The notes beneath the pieces were generated by a model. That model was not told the DNA's origin and did not search any database. It saw only the letters and a list, made by a program, of their open reading frames with translations. A DNA stretch of 37,704 nucleotides from an uncultured Oscillospiraceae bacterium. Lineage in GTDB: Bacteria > Bacillota > Clostridia > Oscillospirales > Oscillospiraceae. Below are positions 8,258 to 17,425 of this stretch, piece after piece. Within the stretch, counting starts at the first letter, position 1. Each line of letters starts with the position of its first letter. The position numbers and the translations under genes were made by a program. The stretch lies in contig CALXGH010000004.1 of NCBI GenBank assembly GCA_944387845.1, forward strand, positions 1 to 37,704, read 5' to 3'.

Positions 8258-8269
8258 GGAGGCGCCAAT

Positions 8270-8638
8270 ATGATACAGCAGGAAACATATCTTAAGGTTG
8301 CCGACAATACCGGCGCCAAAGAAATCAAATGCATCCGCGTACTGGGCGGCTCCAAGAGAAAGTACGGCAACATCGGTGATGTAATCGTAGCTTCCGTACG
8401 CAAGGCCACACCAGGCGGTACAGTTAAGAAGGGCGAAGTAGTCAGAGCAGTAATCGTTCGCTCCGCCAAGGGCGTTCGTCGTGCAGACGGCACATACGTA
8501 CGCTTTGATGAAAACGCAGCAGTCCTTATTCGCGACGACAAGAACCCAAGAGGTACTCGTATCTTTGGGCCTGTTGCCCGTGAGCTCAGAGACAAGGAAT
8601 ACATGAAGATCCTGTCCCTTGCTCCAGAAGTTATATAA
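8270..8638 (+). CDS. rplN: 50S ribosomal protein L14
   Basis: A 122-residue protein at the subunit interface and the docking site of RsfS. It begins [19 protein letters not shown], contains [15 protein letters not shown] and [16 protein letters not shown], and ends [25 protein letters not shown]. Length is exactly typical. AAGGAGGCG precedes the ATG. Confidence 0.99.
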   Translation: MIQQETYLKVADNTGAKEIKCIRVLGGSKRKYGNIGDVIVASVRKATPGGTVKKGEVVRAVIVRSAKGVRRADGTYVRFDENAAVLIRDDKNPRGTRIFGPVARELRDKEYMKILSLAPEVI

Positions 8639-8651
8639 TGGAGGGCTCGAA

Positions 8652-8957
8652 ATGCATATTAAAAAAGACGATACAGTAGTTGTTCTGTCCGGCAAGGACA
8701 AGGGCAAGCAGGGTAAAGTATTAGCTGCCGACCCTAAAAACGGCAAAGTAACAGTTGAAGGCGTAAACGTAGCAACATGCCACGTAAAAGCCCGCAAGCA
8801 GGGTGAAGAGAGCGCCATCATTAAGAGAGAAACACCTATCTATGCCAGCAAGGTAATGCGTGTTTGCCCTAAGTGCGGCAAGCCCACAAGAGAGGCGTAT
8901 AAGCTCAACGGTAAAGACAAAGTTCGCGTCTGCAAAAAGTGCGGCGCTGAAATCTAA
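8652..8957 (+). CDS. rplX: 50S ribosomal protein L24 with zinc-ribbon
   Basis: A 101-residue assembly initiator. The N-terminal KOW domain reads [24 protein letters not shown], and [10 protein letters not shown] leads to the C-terminal part. That part contains C72-x2-C75 and C94-x2-C97, a zinc-ribbon-like arrangement. The ATG at 8652 follows GGAGGG at normal distance and matches the family start; an in-frame start at 8619 inside rplN is rejected. Confidence 0.98.
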   Translation: MHIKKDDTVVVLSGKDKGKQGKVLAADPKNGKVTVEGVNVATCHVKARKQGEESAIIKRETPIYASKVMRVCPKCGKPTREAYKLNGKDKVRVCKKCGAEI

Positions 8958-8977
8958 GAGAGAGGAGAGACTGTATT

Positions 8978-9520
8978 ATGGCACCAAGACTTAAAGTTAA
9001 GTACAATGAAGAAGTCGCTCCAGCTCTTATGAAGAAGTTCGGGTACAAGAGCGTAATGCAGATCCCGAAACTTGATAAGATCGTTATCAATGTAGGCTGC
9101 GGCGACGCCCGTGATAACCAGAAGGCTCTTGACGCTGTTGTAAAAGACATCACAGCTATCACAGGTCAGAAGGCAGTTATCACAAAGGCAAGAAAATCCG
9201 TTGCTAACTTCAAGCTCCGTGAGGGCATGGCTGTTGGCGTAAAGGTTACACTCCGTCAGGATAAGATGTGGGAATTCCTTGACAGATTCTTCAACGTTGC
9301 ACTCCCACGTGTACGTGACTTCCGTGGAATTAACCCCAACTCCTTCGATGGCAGAGGCAACTATGCTATGGGTATCAAGGAGCAGCTGATCTTCCCTGAG
9401 ATCGACTATGATAAGATCGAGAAGATCCGCGGCATGGATATCGTATTCACAACAACAGCACAGACAGACGAAGAAGCAAGAGAGCTGCTCACACTTCTGG
9501 GCGCTCCGTTCCAGGCATAA
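8978..9520 (+). CDS. rplE: 50S ribosomal protein L5
   Basis: A 180-residue protein of the central protuberance that binds 5S rRNA. It shows [28 protein letters not shown], the [23 protein letters not shown] segment and the [29 protein letters not shown] loop, ending [19 protein letters not shown] precedes the ATG. Length is normal. Confidence 0.99.
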   Translation: MAPRLKVKYNEEVAPALMKKFGYKSVMQIPKLDKIVINVGCGDARDNQKALDAVVKDITAITGQKAVITKARKSVANFKLREGMAVGVKVTLRQDKMWEFLDRFFNVALPRVRDFRGINPNSFDGRGNYAMGIKEQLIFPEIDYDKIEKIRGMDIVFTTTAQTDEEARELLTLLGAPFQA

Positions 9521-9534
9521 GGAGGGGAGATCAA

Positions 9535-9720
9535 ATGGCAAAGAAAGCTATGATTTTAAAGCAGCAGGCGGAGCCTAAGTTCTCCACTCGCCGCTATAAC
9601 CGCTGCAAGATCTGCGGCAGACCACACGCTTATCTTCGCAACTACGGCATCTGCCGTATCTGCTTCAGAGAGCTTGCCTATAAGGGCCAGATCCCTGGTG
9701 TAAGAAAAGCATCCTGGTAA
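9535..9720 (+). CDS. rpsN: 30S ribosomal protein S14, zinc-binding type Z
   Basis: A 61-residue S14 of the zinc-dependent type. C24-x2-C27 and C40-x2-C43 form the zinc ribbon, with the conserved [13 protein letters not shown] stretch. The short length separates it from the zinc-free form of about 90 residues that some bacteria use under zinc limitation. GGAGGGG precedes the ATG. It is followed by an unusually long gap before rpsH. Confidence 0.99.
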   Translation: MAKKAMILKQQAEPKFSTRRYNRCKICGRPHAYLRNYGICRICFRELAYKGQIPGVRKASW

Positions 9721-9977
9721 TTTAAAAGTAAAGCCGCCCAAATGGGCGGCAGCCACTCCGGGCGGAGGGGGAGCGCATGATAAAAAACGCGCTCCTAAGT
9801 GAAAATGTAAGGCGGAAGGTAGGTCGCTTCCGCCTGCAGATAAAAATTTCTTTGTTGTTTTCTTAGAAAAGAAAGCAAGATGGCGAAAGGTCATTGGCAA
9901 TTACCAAATTGGCTTTGATACCTCGCCACAGAAACAGGCAAAAGAAAGCCTGTAACTCTAAACAAGGAGGAAAACAA
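9721..9977 (+). promoter_or_regulatory. 257-base hairpin-rich spacer between rpsN and rpsH
   Basis: No gene is visible. Hairpins: GCCGCCC/GGGCGGC (9733-9739 with 9744-9750, loop AAAT); CTCC/GGAG (9756-9767, loop GGGC); GGAGCGC/GCGCTCC (9770-9776 with 9789-9795); GGCGGAAG/CTTCCGCC (9811-9818 with 9827-9834); and CAGGC/GCCTG (9935-9952) just before the AAGGAGG of rpsH. None has a good T-tract, so these look like control or processing elements. A weak promoter-like TTGGCA (9894-9899) with a poor -10 near 9917 is possible. Elsewhere in the spc operon gaps are about 10-20 bases. Confidence 0.55.
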
Positions 9978-10373
9978 ATGCAAATCACAGACCCAATTGC
10001 TGATATGCTCACACGTATCAGAAATGCGAATTCAGCAAAACACGCTACAGTTGACATTCCTGCCTCCAAGATGAAGAAGGCAATTGCCGATATTCTTCTC
10101 AACGAAGGCTACATCAAGGGTGTTCAGCTTGTAGAGGACGGCGCTCAGGGCGTCATCAGAGTAACCCTTAAGTACAACGGAAATGACAAGGTCATCACAG
10201 GTCTTCGCAGAGTATCCAAGCCAGGTCTCCGCGTATATGCCGGCGCTGACGAGCTTCCGAAGGTACTCAAAGGCCTGGGCATAGCTATCATATCCACATC
10301 CAAGGGCATCATGACCGACAGAAAAGCAAGAGAAGCTCATGTCGGCGGTGAAGTTCTTGCATTTGTATGGTAA
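9978..10373 (+). CDS. rpsH: 30S ribosomal protein S8
   Basis: A 131-residue primary 16S rRNA binder and, in E. coli, the autogenous repressor of the spc operon. It starts [18 protein letters not shown] and has the KPGLRVYAG segment and the [26 protein letters not shown] end that binds RNA. The ATG at 9978 follows AAGGAGG and matches the family start; an in-frame start 84 bases upstream lies within the structured spacer and is rejected. Its long leader could be the S8 control site, which is inference. Confidence 0.98.
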   Translation: MQITDPIADMLTRIRNANSAKHATVDIPASKMKKAIADILLNEGYIKGVQLVEDGAQGVIRVTLKYNGNDKVITGLRRVSKPGLRVYAGADELPKVLKGLGIAIISTSKGIMTDRKAREAHVGGEVLAFVW

Positions 10374-10387
10374 GGAGGTACGGGTAA

Positions 10388-10927
10388 ATGTCAAGAATTG
10401 GTAGAGCCCCTATTGCCGTACCTGCAGGCGTTGAAGTCAAGATTGACGGACATGTCATTACAGTAAAAGGCCCAAAGGGCGAACTCACAAGAGAAATTCA
10501 TCCTGCAATCACAGCTGAGCTGGAGGCAGGCCAGATTCTGGTTAAGCGTCCAAACGACGAAAAGCTTAACCGCAGCCTTCACGGACTTACAAGATCACTT
10601 ATCCACAACATGGTAGTTGGTGTAACAGAAGGCTATAAGAAGGAACTTGAAATCAACGGTGTTGGTTACAGGGCATCCAAAGAGGGTAAGAAGCTTGTTC
10701 TCAACGTAGGCTACTCTCATCCTGTAAACGTAGAAGAAGTTGAAGGCATCACAATTGAAGTTCCATCTCAGAACTCGATAGTAATCAGCGGAATCGACAA
10801 GCAGCTGGTAGGTCAGTTTGCAGCAGACGTCCGCAAGAAGAGACCGCCAGAGCCGTATAAGGGCAAAGGCATTAAGTACAAAGATGAGGTCGTTCGCCGT
10901 AAAGAAGGCAAGACCGGCGCTAAATAA
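10388..10927 (+). CDS. rplF: 50S ribosomal protein L6
   Basis: A 179-residue protein near the factor-binding site, made of two similar domains. It begins [17 protein letters not shown] with KGPKGEL, and ends [24 protein letters not shown], the family signature. Length is normal. AAGGAGGT precedes the ATG by seven bases. Confidence 0.99.
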   Translation: MSRIGRAPIAVPAGVEVKIDGHVITVKGPKGELTREIHPAITAELEAGQILVKRPNDEKLNRSLHGLTRSLIHNMVVGVTEGYKKELEINGVGYRASKEGKKLVLNVGYSHPVNVEEVEGITIEVPSQNSIVISGIDKQLVGQFAADVRKKRPPEPYKGKGIKYKDEVVRRKEGKTGAK

Positions 10928-10943
10928 AGGGAGGTGTGCCTAA

Positions 10944-11303
10944 ATGATTAACAGACCTAATACAAAAGCTCAGCGTTTAAAACGCCATAAGAGAGTAAGA
11001 GGTAGAGTTTTCGGCACTCCCGAAATGCCTCGTCTCAACGTATTCCGCAGTGAAAAACATATCTATGCACAGATCATAGACGACACAAAAGGAACAACAC
11101 TCTGCTCCGCTTCTTCCGTAGAAAAAGATTTTGAGGGCGTAGGCTCCAACAAGGAAGCAGCAAAGAAGGTTGGTATGACAGTAGCACAGCGCGCAAAGGA
11201 AAAGGGCATTGATAAAGTCGTTTTCGACCGCGGCGGTTATATCTATCACGGCCGTGTAGCAGCGCTTGCAGACGGCGCCCGTGAGGGCGGTCTGGAATTC
11301 TAA
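10944..11303 (+). CDS. rplR: 50S ribosomal protein L18
   Basis: A 119-residue 5S rRNA-binding protein. It shows [35 protein letters not shown], the [11 protein letters not shown] helix, [28 protein letters not shown] and a normal length. GGGAGGTG precedes the ATG. Confidence 0.99.
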   Translation: MINRPNTKAQRLKRHKRVRGRVFGTPEMPRLNVFRSEKHIYAQIIDDTKGTTLCSASSVEKDFEGVGSNKEAAKKVGMTVAQRAKEKGIDKVVFDRGGYIYHGRVAALADGAREGGLEF

Positions 11304-11321
11304 TCGGAGGAGGAAAAGGTT

Positions 11322-11843
11322 TTGGCTTATAATAACAATAGAAGAGACAGAAGAGAAGAAAATCAGTCTGAATATATCGAAAAAGTCGTTTCCCTCAACC
11401 GAGTTTCCAAGACCGTTAAGGGCGGACGTATTATGAAATTTTCAGCTCTCATCGTAGTAGGAGACGGCAAGGGCAGAGTAGGCTTCGGCCTTGGTAAAGC
11501 CGGCGAAGTTTCCGAAGCGATTCGCAAGGGCATTGAAGATGCAAAGAAGAACATCGTGGCAATCACACTTGAAGGCTCCACTATTCCTCACGAGATTATC
11601 GGCGAGTTTGGTGCAGGCCGCGTTCTTCTCATGCCGGCTCCTGCCGGTACCGGTGTTATCGCAGGCGGCGCAGTACGTGCCGTAGTCGAAGCAGCGGGTA
11701 TATCAGATATCAGAACAAAATGTCTGCGTTCTAACAACCCGGCAAACGTTGTCGCAGCTACAATGGAAGGCCTCAAGGCACTCCGCAATGCTGCTCAGGT
11801 TGCTGCAATCCGCGGTAAGAGCGTAGAAGAGATCTTAGGTTAA
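11322..11843 (+). CDS. rpsE: 30S ribosomal protein S5
   Basis: A 173-residue protein at the mRNA entry and decoding side. The double-stranded RNA-binding fold reads [29 protein letters not shown], then [10 protein letters not shown] and the [20 protein letters not shown] motif. The start is TTG, eight bases after GGAGGAGG; no ATG fits. The N-terminal stretch [15 protein letters not shown] is basic and polar and, like the S3 tail, contains an RRDRR unit. Confidence 0.98.
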   Translation: MAYNNNRRDRREENQSEYIEKVVSLNRVSKTVKGGRIMKFSALIVVGDGKGRVGFGLGKAGEVSEAIRKGIEDAKKNIVAITLEGSTIPHEIIGEFGAGRVLLMPAPAGTGVIAGGAVRAVVEAAGISDIRTKCLRSNNPANVVAATMEGLKALRNAAQVAAIRGKSVEEILG

Positions 11844-11855
11844 GGAGGAGCAGAG

Positions 11856-12035
11856 ATGGCAAACATTAAGATTAAGCTTGTCAAGAGCCTCAACGGCAGA
11901 CACGCCAAGCACATTGCAACTGCACATTCCTTAGGTCTCAAGAAGATCGGCAACGAAACTGTTCAGCCGGACAATCCACAGACCAGAGGCAAGATTGCAC
12001 AGATCGGCTATCTGCTTCAGGTAACTGAAGAGTAA
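11856..12035 (+). CDS. rpmD: 50S ribosomal protein L30
   Basis: A 59-residue protein read directly from the bases. It begins [15 protein letters not shown], contains [24 protein letters not shown], and ends [10 protein letters not shown]. This is the short bacterial form. AAGGAGGAG lies about six bases before the ATG, and the stop is 14 bases before rplO. Position between rpsE and rplO is the standard one. Confidence 0.98.
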   Translation: MANIKIKLVKSLNGRHAKHIATAHSLGLKKIGNETVQPDNPQTRGKIAQIGYLLQVTEE

Positions 12036-12049
12036 GGAGGTACGCAGAT

Positions 12050-12490
12050 ATGAAATTAAATGAACTTTCTCCTGCTGCCGGTTCCACACATGTAGGAAAG
12101 AGAAAGGGCAGAGGCCCTGGTACAGGTAACGGTAAGACAGGCGGACGCGGCCACAAAGGTCAGAAGGCACGTTCTGGCGGCGGCGTAAGAGTAGGTTTTG
12201 AAGGCGGTCAGATGCCTTTGGCACGCCGTATACCAAAGAGAGGTTTTAACAATATTTTTGCGAAACCCCTTACAGCCATCAACGTAGCAGCTCTTGAGCG
12301 CTTCGACAACGGAGCTGTTGTTGACGAACAGATGATTTTAGACGCTGGTATCGTGTCCAAGGCACGTTACGGCATCAAGATACTTGGCAACGGTGAACTC
12401 ACAAAAAATCTCACAGTAAAAGTTTCTGCATTCTCCCAGTCAGCTAAGGAAAAAATCGAAGCGGCCGGCGGAAAGGCAGAGGTGATCTAA
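12050..12490 (+). CDS. rplO: 50S ribosomal protein L15
   Basis: A 146-residue late-assembly protein. The glycine- and arginine-rich N-terminal extension ([22 protein letters not shown], residues about 18-39, broken by conserved spacing) threads into 23S rRNA. Then come [18 protein letters not shown] and the globular C-terminal domain. AAGGAGGT precedes the ATG. The stop abuts the secY start. Confidence 0.99.
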   Translation: MKLNELSPAAGSTHVGKRKGRGPGTGNGKTGGRGHKGQKARSGGGVRVGFEGGQMPLARRIPKRGFNNIFAKPLTAINVAALERFDNGAVVDEQMILDAGIVSKARYGIKILGNGELTKNLTVKVSAFSQSAKEKIEAAGGKAEVI

Positions 12491-13789
12491 GTGTTTACAA
12501 CACTTAAAAACGCGTGGAAGATCGAAGAGTTAAAGAAGAAAATGTTATTTACCATATTCATTATTCTTCTTTACAGAATAGGAACAGCGATACCGGTTCC
12601 TTATATAAATACTGATCTTTTGGAGCAGTATTTTCAGTCGGCTTCCAATACTCTGTTAGGTCTTTACAACGTAATGTCCGGTTCCGCCTTCTCACAGGCA
12701 ACCATATTCGCCCTTGGCGTTCAGCCGTACATTAATGCATCGATCATTATCCAGCTTCTTGGCATCGCCATCCCATCTCTGGAAGAGCTTTCTCATCAGG
12801 GTGAAGAGGGCAAGAAGAAGCTGAACAGAATAACGCGCTATTCCACGATAGCCATAGCACTTTTGCAGGGCCTTGCGTTTTTCCTTCTTATGAAAAACAA
12901 CGGTATGTTGCTGATCGAAGGTTCTACTATTTGGGCAGGACTTGTAATCGTCGCAACATTTACGGCAGGCTCATCACTTGTAATGTGGCTTGCGGAACAG
13001 ATCACCGCATTTGGTATCTCTAATGGTATCTCCATAATTCTGTTTGTAGGTATTGTTTCCAGAATACCCACGGCAATATATACAAGCATAGTAAATATTA
13101 TTGCAGCGCCAAGTACATTCTGGATATACCTGCTCATGCTCATTGGTGCACTTGCAATGATCGTACTTATCGTATTCATTACAAATGCAGAGCGTAGGAT
13201 ACCCATTATGTATTCAAAGAGGGTAGTAGGTAGAAAAGTATACGGCGGCTCCAGCACACACCTTCCACTTAAGGTCAATATGTCTGGCGTTCTTCCGATA
13301 ATCTTTGCTCAGACGATAGCGTCTATCCCAGCTACAATTGGTGCATTCCTTGGCAAGACTGCACAGTCCGGTGGCTTCTGGGGCGGACTTCTCAGTGTGT
13401 TCGACACAGGCAAGATTTTCTACGCTATCATCTACTTCCTTCTCATCATATTCTTCAGTTATTTCTACTCCACGATCCAGTTTAACCCGATCGAGGTGTC
13501 CAATAACTTGAGAAAGAACGGCGGCTATATCCCAGGCTTCCGTCCAGGCAAGCCAACATCCGATTTCATACTTAGAGTACTGAAGAAGATAACGATGTTC
13601 GGCGCTCTCTATCTGTCCATCGTTGCCATCACACCTCTTATCGTAGGTATGGTGTCCGAAACAGCAGCAAGCGCAAACATCGCCATCGGTGGTACATCAC
13701 TTATAATCGTAATCGGTGTTGCCCTTGATACAGTAAGAGGCCTTGAAGCCCAGATGTTAATGCGTAACTATAAGGGCTTCCTTGAATAA
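12491..13789 (+). CDS. secY: Sec translocon channel subunit SecY
   Basis: A 432-residue integral membrane protein forming the protein-conducting channel with SecE and SecG. Ten hydrophobic segments can be seen. It has GTAIPVPYI, the plug-region LGLYNVMSGSAFSQATIFALGVQPYINASIIIQL stretch, ERRIPI.YSKR on a cytoplasmic loop, and the basic RKNGGYIPGFRPG loop that contacts ribosome and SecA. The start is GTG directly after the rplO stop, with AGAGGTGAT as SD. It is the usual end of the spc ribosomal genes, followed by adk. Confidence 0.98.
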   Translation: MFTTLKNAWKIEELKKKMLFTIFIILLYRIGTAIPVPYINTDLLEQYFQSASNTLLGLYNVMSGSAFSQATIFALGVQPYINASIIIQLLGIAIPSLEELSHQGEEGKKKLNRITRYSTIAIALLQGLAFFLLMKNNGMLLIEGSTIWAGLVIVATFTAGSSLVMWLAEQITAFGISNGISIILFVGIVSRIPTAIYTSIVNIIAAPSTFWIYLLMLIGALAMIVLIVFITNAERRIPIMYSKRVVGRKVYGGSSTHLPLKVNMSGVLPIIFAQTIASIPATIGAFLGKTAQSGGFWGGLLSVFDTGKIFYAIIYFLLIIFFSYFYSTIQFNPIEVSNNLRKNGGYIPGFRPGKPTSDFILRVLKKITMFGALYLSIVAITPLIVGMVSETAASANIAIGGTSLIIVIGVALDTVRGLEAQMLMRNYKGFLE

Positions 13790-13799
13790 TGGAGGAGAC

Positions 13800-14435
13800 A
13801 TGAAGCTAATACTTTTAGGTGCTCCGGGCGCCGGCAAAGGCACCCAGGCCGAAATAATCAGCAAGAAGCTTGATATACCCGCCATATCAACGGGCAATAT
13901 CCTCCGTGCGGCTGTAAAAAACGGCACGCCGGTAGGACTTCAGGCAAAAGCATATATGGACAAAGGGGCGCTTGTCCCTGACGAAGTAATAATCGGCATC
14001 GTTAAAGAGCGTGTTGCCGAGGACGACTGCAAGAACGGCTATATTCTTGATGGTGTTCCAAGGACGATAAATCAGGCAGAACAGCTTGAGAAAGAGGGTA
14101 TCGAGATCGATACAGCCCTGTCTATCGAAGTTGACGACAAGACTATTGAGGATAGACTTACAGGCCGCAGAACCTGCTCCCAGTGCAGTGCGACATTCCA
14201 TGTAACGGCCAACCCACCGAAACAGGAAGGCATTTGCGATCACTGTGGTGGCAAGCTCACAATCCGCAAAGACGACGAGCCGGAGACGGTAAAGAATCGT
14301 CTTAAGGTTTACCATGCGGAGACAGAGCCTCTTAAGGACTTTTATGCAAAAAGAAGCGTGCTGAAGACAGTTGACTCAAAGCCGACTATCGAAGCAACTA
14401 CAGCAGTTATCTATGAAGCTCTCGGTATTAACTAA
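13800..14435 (+). CDS. adk: Adenylate kinase, zinc-LID type
   Basis: A 211-residue enzyme interconverting ATP and AMP with two ADP. The P-loop GAPGAGKGT is at residues 7-15, and the AMP-binding segment starts STGNILR. The LID carries C126-x2-C129 and C146-x2-C149, the structural zinc site common in Gram-positive bacteria. The usual DGFPRT motif reads DGVPRT. The ATG at 13800 follows GGAGGAG and matches the family start; a TTG 18 bases earlier overlaps secY and is rejected. Confidence 0.98.
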   Translation: MKLILLGAPGAGKGTQAEIISKKLDIPAISTGNILRAAVKNGTPVGLQAKAYMDKGALVPDEVIIGIVKERVAEDDCKNGYILDGVPRTINQAEQLEKEGIEIDTALSIEVDDKTIEDRLTGRRTCSQCSATFHVTANPPKQEGICDHCGGKLTIRKDDEPETVKNRLKVYHAETEPLKDFYAKRSVLKTVDSKPTIEATTAVIYEALGIN

Positions 14436-14437
14436 TT

Positions 14438-15187
14438 ATGATTAGGTTAAAGAACCAGAGAGAAATTGAACTGATGCGCCGGGCGGGAAAAATTGCCGCG
14501 GCAGCCCGTGCTTTAGCAGGGGAAATGGTAGCCCCCGGCGTAACAACCCGAGAAATAGATAAAGAAGTACACAAATTCATCCTTTCCCAGGGAGCTAAAC
14601 CCACCTTCCTTGGATATAGCGGATATCCGGCAAGCGTGTGCATCTCGGTAAACGAGACTGTAATTCACGGTATACCGGGTCCGAGAGTTATTCGTGAGGG
14701 CGACATTGTATCAATAGATGTAGGCGCCACGAAAGACGGATATGTGGGAGACTGCGCGGCAACTTTTGTTGCGGGGAGCTGTGATGAGGATTCGAAAAAG
14801 CTTATAGAAGTAACACGTCAGAGCTTTTTTGAGGGAATAAAATTTGCCCGTCCGGGATACAGAGTTTCGGATATCTCTCATGCAGTACAGACTTATGCTG
14901 AAGAAAACGGTTTTTCTGTTGTCAGAGAATTTGTAGGACACGGCGTAGGAAGAGAAATGCACGAGGGACCTGAGGTTCCCAACTACGGTAAGCCGGGCCA
15001 CGGCCCGCGTCTTACCGCGGGCATGACCATCGCCGTAGAGCCGATGATAAACGCCGGCGTTGCTGGAGTTAAGATTCTCGATGACGGTTGGACTGTTGTA
15101 ACCAGGGACGGAAAGCGTTCGGCCCATTATGAAAATACGATTCTGATAACAAATGGCGATCCTGTTATATTAACGACTGAGGAATAA
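14438..15187 (+). CDS. map: Methionine aminopeptidase, type I
   Basis: A 249-residue dimetal enzyme that removes the start methionine from new proteins. The five expected metal ligands are in place: D94, D105, H168, E201 and E232, in DVGATKDGYVGD, GHGVGREMHE, VEPM and YENTI. H77 in ETVIHGIP fits the substrate-binding histidine. There is no N-terminal zinc finger or SRP-like extension. It begins two bases after the adk stop and has no strong SD, so coupling to adk is likely. Confidence 0.98.
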   Translation: MIRLKNQREIELMRRAGKIAAAARALAGEMVAPGVTTREIDKEVHKFILSQGAKPTFLGYSGYPASVCISVNETVIHGIPGPRVIREGDIVSIDVGATKDGYVGDCAATFVAGSCDEDSKKLIEVTRQSFFEGIKFARPGYRVSDISHAVQTYAEENGFSVVREFVGHGVGREMHEGPEVPNYGKPGHGPRLTAGMTIAVEPMINAGVAGVKILDDGWTVVTRDGKRSAHYENTILITNGDPVILTTEE

Positions 15188-15194
15188 TAAGAGT

Positions 15195-15476
15195 ATGATC
15201 AAGAAATCAGACATAGTAGTTTCAACAGCAGGGCGAGATGAAGGAAAGCTTTTCTTCGTAATGGAAGAAGACGGCGAGTTTGCGTATCTTGCAAACGGAA
15301 GAGAGAGAAAAATCGAATCTCCGAAGAAGAAAAAGATAAAACACCTGCAATTTATAAGTGAAAGCGAATGCCGTGCGGCAGAAAAGCTCCGCAGCGGCGA
15401 GAAATTGACAAACAGCGAAATAAGAAGAGCACTGTCCTCAGTGGACAGACAAAACGGAGACGAAGGAGGTATGTAA
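15195..15476 (+). CDS. KOW-domain RNA-binding protein (L14e/L6e-like)
   Basis: A 93-residue protein commonly found between map and infA in Clostridia. The first 50 residues form a KOW-like SH3 barrel ([21 protein letters not shown], then [22 protein letters not shown]), resembling eukaryotic/archaeal L14e-type ribosomal proteins. The polar C-terminal tail is of unknown role. Its function is not established; a ribosome-associated or RNA-binding role is inferred from the domain and location. The start is ATG with a weak AGAG site, and it ends one base before infA. Confidence 0.85.
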   Translation: MIKKSDIVVSTAGRDEGKLFFVMEEDGEFAYLANGRERKIESPKKKKIKHLQFISESECRAAEKLRSGEKLTNSEIRRALSSVDRQNGDEGGM

Positions 15477-15477
15477 A

Positions 15478-15696
15478 TTGGCTAAAGACGATGTAATTGA
15501 ACTGGAAGGTACAGTTGTTGAATCGCTGCCGAATACGATGTTCCAGGTTGATATAGGCAATGGACATATAATTCTTGCGCATATTTCCGGTAAGCTCCGG
15601 ATGAATTTCATCAGGATTCTGCCGGGAGATAAGGTTACGGTACAGATGAGCCCATACGACCTTACCCGGGGTAGAATAACCTGGCGCCGCAAGTAA
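15478..15696 (+). CDS. infA: Translation initiation factor IF-1
   Basis: A 72-residue OB-fold protein that occupies the A-site during initiation. It reads [23 protein letters not shown], then [42 protein letters not shown] in family order. The start is TTG, about 10 bases after GAAGGAGGT. The gene directly follows the KOW-domain gene. Confidence 0.98.
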   Translation: MAKDDVIELEGTVVESLPNTMFQVDIGNGHIILAHISGKLRMNFIRILPGDKVTVQMSPYDLTRGRITWRRK

Positions 15697-15699
15697 GAA

Positions 15700-15737
15700 G
15701 GGGCACTGCCCCGGGCCGGCTTTGAAGTATTGCCGGC
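15700..15737 (+). promoter_or_regulatory. Twin GC-rich hairpins before rpmJ
   Basis: GGGGC (15700-15704) pairs with GCCCC (15708-15712) over an ACT loop. GCCGGC (15715-15720) pairs with GCCGGC (15732-15737). No T-tract follows, so strong termination is unlikely. They fill the 67-base gap between infA and the SD of rpmJ and may serve processing or translational control. Confidence 0.5.
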
Positions 15738-15742
15738 AGTAG

Positions 15743-15877
<135 letters not shown>

Positions 15878-15937
15878 TTTAGGCTGAAGAGACAGTCTAT
15901 ATTCGTTAAAAATGAACGAAAGGAATGATTGACAAGT

Positions 15938-16306
15938 ATGGCACGTATTTCCGGCGTTGACCTGCCCAGAGATAAGAGAATCGAAGTAGCGCTCACCTAT
16001 GTATACGGTATAGGTAACACAAGCGCCAAGAAGATTCTCCAGGAAACAGGTATAAATCCAGACACACGAGTAAAAGATCTGACGGAACAGGAAGAGGCTT
16101 TACTTCGTGAATGTATCGATAAGAACTATGTAGTAGAGGGCGATCTTCGCCGTACAGTTGCTCTCGATATTAAAAGGCTTACAGAAATCGGCTCTTACCG
16201 CGGGACACGCCACAGAAGAGGTCTTCCAGTAAGAGGTCAGAGAAGCAAGACTAACGCAAGGACACGTAAGGGTCCAAAACGTACAGTCGCAAATAAGAAG
16301 AAGTAA
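15938..16306 (+). CDS. rpsM: 30S ribosomal protein S13
   Basis: A 122-residue head protein that contacts the P-site tRNA and L5. It starts [26 protein letters not shown] and ends with the [24 protein letters not shown] basic tail. The ATG at 15938 fits the family start, but the SD (AAAGGAA near 15919) is about 14 bases away; an in-frame TTG at 15929 has better spacing and would add three residues. A hairpin TTCGTT/AACGAA (15902-15920) abuts this SD. Confidence 0.97.
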   Translation: MARISGVDLPRDKRIEVALTYVYGIGNTSAKKILQETGINPDTRVKDLTEQEEALLRECIDKNYVVEGDLRRTVALDIKRLTEIGSYRGTRHRRGLPVRGQRSKTNARTRKGPKRTVANKKK

Positions 16307-16320
16307 AGGAGTGATATGTA

Positions 16321-16719
16321 ATGGCACCTAAAGGCAAGAAAGTTGTAAGAACAAGACGTCGTGAGCGTAAGAACATTGAAAAGGGCGCAGTGCATATCAG
16401 CTCTTCCTTCAATAACACGATGGTAACTATAACAGATACAAACGGCAATGCTATCAGCTGGGCATCTGCAGGCGGAATGGGCTTCCGCGGCAGCAGAAAG
16501 TCTACACCGTTCGCAGCGCAGACAGCAGCCGAGACAGCAGCTAAGGCAGCTATGGAGCACGGCCTTAAGTCAGTAGAAGTATTCGTCAGAGGTCCAGGTT
16601 CCGGTAGAGAAGCCGCTATCCGTGCACTTCAGGGCGCAGGTCTTGAAGTAACAATGATCAAAGACGTAACACCGATCCCACACAATGGCTGCCGTCCGCC
16701 TAAGAGACGTAGAGTATAA
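16321..16719 (+). CDS. rpsK: 30S ribosomal protein S11
   Basis: A 132-residue platform protein at the E-site side. It contains [41 protein letters not shown] and [24 protein letters not shown], ending [18 protein letters not shown]. All are family signatures, and the length is normal. AAAGGAGTG precedes the ATG. Confidence 0.99.
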   Translation: MAPKGKKVVRTRRRERKNIEKGAVHISSSFNNTMVTITDTNGNAISWASAGGMGFRGSRKSTPFAAQTAAETAAKAAMEHGLKSVEVFVRGPGSGREAAIRALQGAGLEVTMIKDVTPIPHNGCRPPKRRRV

Positions 16720-16735
16720 AAGGGGGTAAAAGCAT

Positions 16736-17362
16736 ATGGCAAGATATACCGATGCGGTTTGCCGCCTTTGCCGCAGAGAAGGACAGAAGCTCTTCCTGAA
16801 AGGCGACAGATGCTATACAGATAAGTGCGCAGTAACGCGCAGAGCATACGCACCAGGCCAGCACGGCCAGGGCAGAAGCAAGGCTTCCGAATACGGAACA
16901 CAGCTTCGTGAAAAGCAGAAAGCAAAAAGATATTACGGCATTCTTGAAAAGCAGTTCGAAGGCTACTTCGAAATGGCAAGCAAGAAGCAGGGTAAAACGG
17001 GTGAGAACCTCCTTTCTATCCTTGAGACAAGACTTGACAACGTTGCATACAGACTCGGTTTTGCTATGAGCCGCGCTGAGGCAAGACAGCTTGTTCGCCA
17101 TGGTCATATCAAGGTTGATGGAAAGAAAGTAAACATTCCATCCTATCTTGTAAAACCGGGAATGACAATTACTCTTAAAGACTCCAGCCGTGGTCTTGAC
17201 AAAATCAAGGCCAATGTAGAAGCCAACGCATTCCGTCAGCCTCCAAAATGGTTGGAATATGACGCAGAAAATCTGACGGCAAAAGTTATCGCCCAGCCTG
17301 CAAGAGATGATATCGATTTCCCAATCGAGGAACAGCTGATCGTCGAGTTCTATTCCAAGTAA
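16736..17362 (+). CDS. rpsD: 30S ribosomal protein S4, zinc-containing form
   Basis: A 208-residue primary 16S binder and, in several bacteria, a translational repressor. The N-terminus carries C9-x2-C12, C26 and C31 (C+ form). The S4 domain follows with [26 protein letters not shown]. In B. subtilis rpsD lies apart from the alpha operon; here it sits between rpsK and rpoA, as in many Clostridia and in E. coli. AAAGGGGGT precedes the ATG. Confidence 0.98.
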   Translation: MARYTDAVCRLCRREGQKLFLKGDRCYTDKCAVTRRAYAPGQHGQGRSKASEYGTQLREKQKAKRYYGILEKQFEGYFEMASKKQGKTGENLLSILETRLDNVAYRLGFAMSRAEARQLVRHGHIKVDGKKVNIPSYLVKPGMTITLKDSSRGLDKIKANVEANAFRQPPKWLEYDAENLTAKVIAQPARDDIDFPIEEQLIVEFYSK

Positions 17363-17425
17363 TGTATTGGCCCTCAGAGAAAATTGGTAAGCTGATATAT
17401 TTTATTTTAAGGAGGGTAACAGTTA

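Noticed and set aside
7907..8821. 304-codon open frame antisense to rpmC, rpsQ, rplN and rplX
   Set aside because: Crosses four certain genes, is Ser/Leu/Cys-rich as random frames are, and has no ribosome binding site.
15195..15476. Reading the gene as a true ribosomal protein L14e
   Set aside because: Only the KOW-like barrel is shared; L14e is eukaryotic or archaeal and the tail differs, so only a domain-level call is made.
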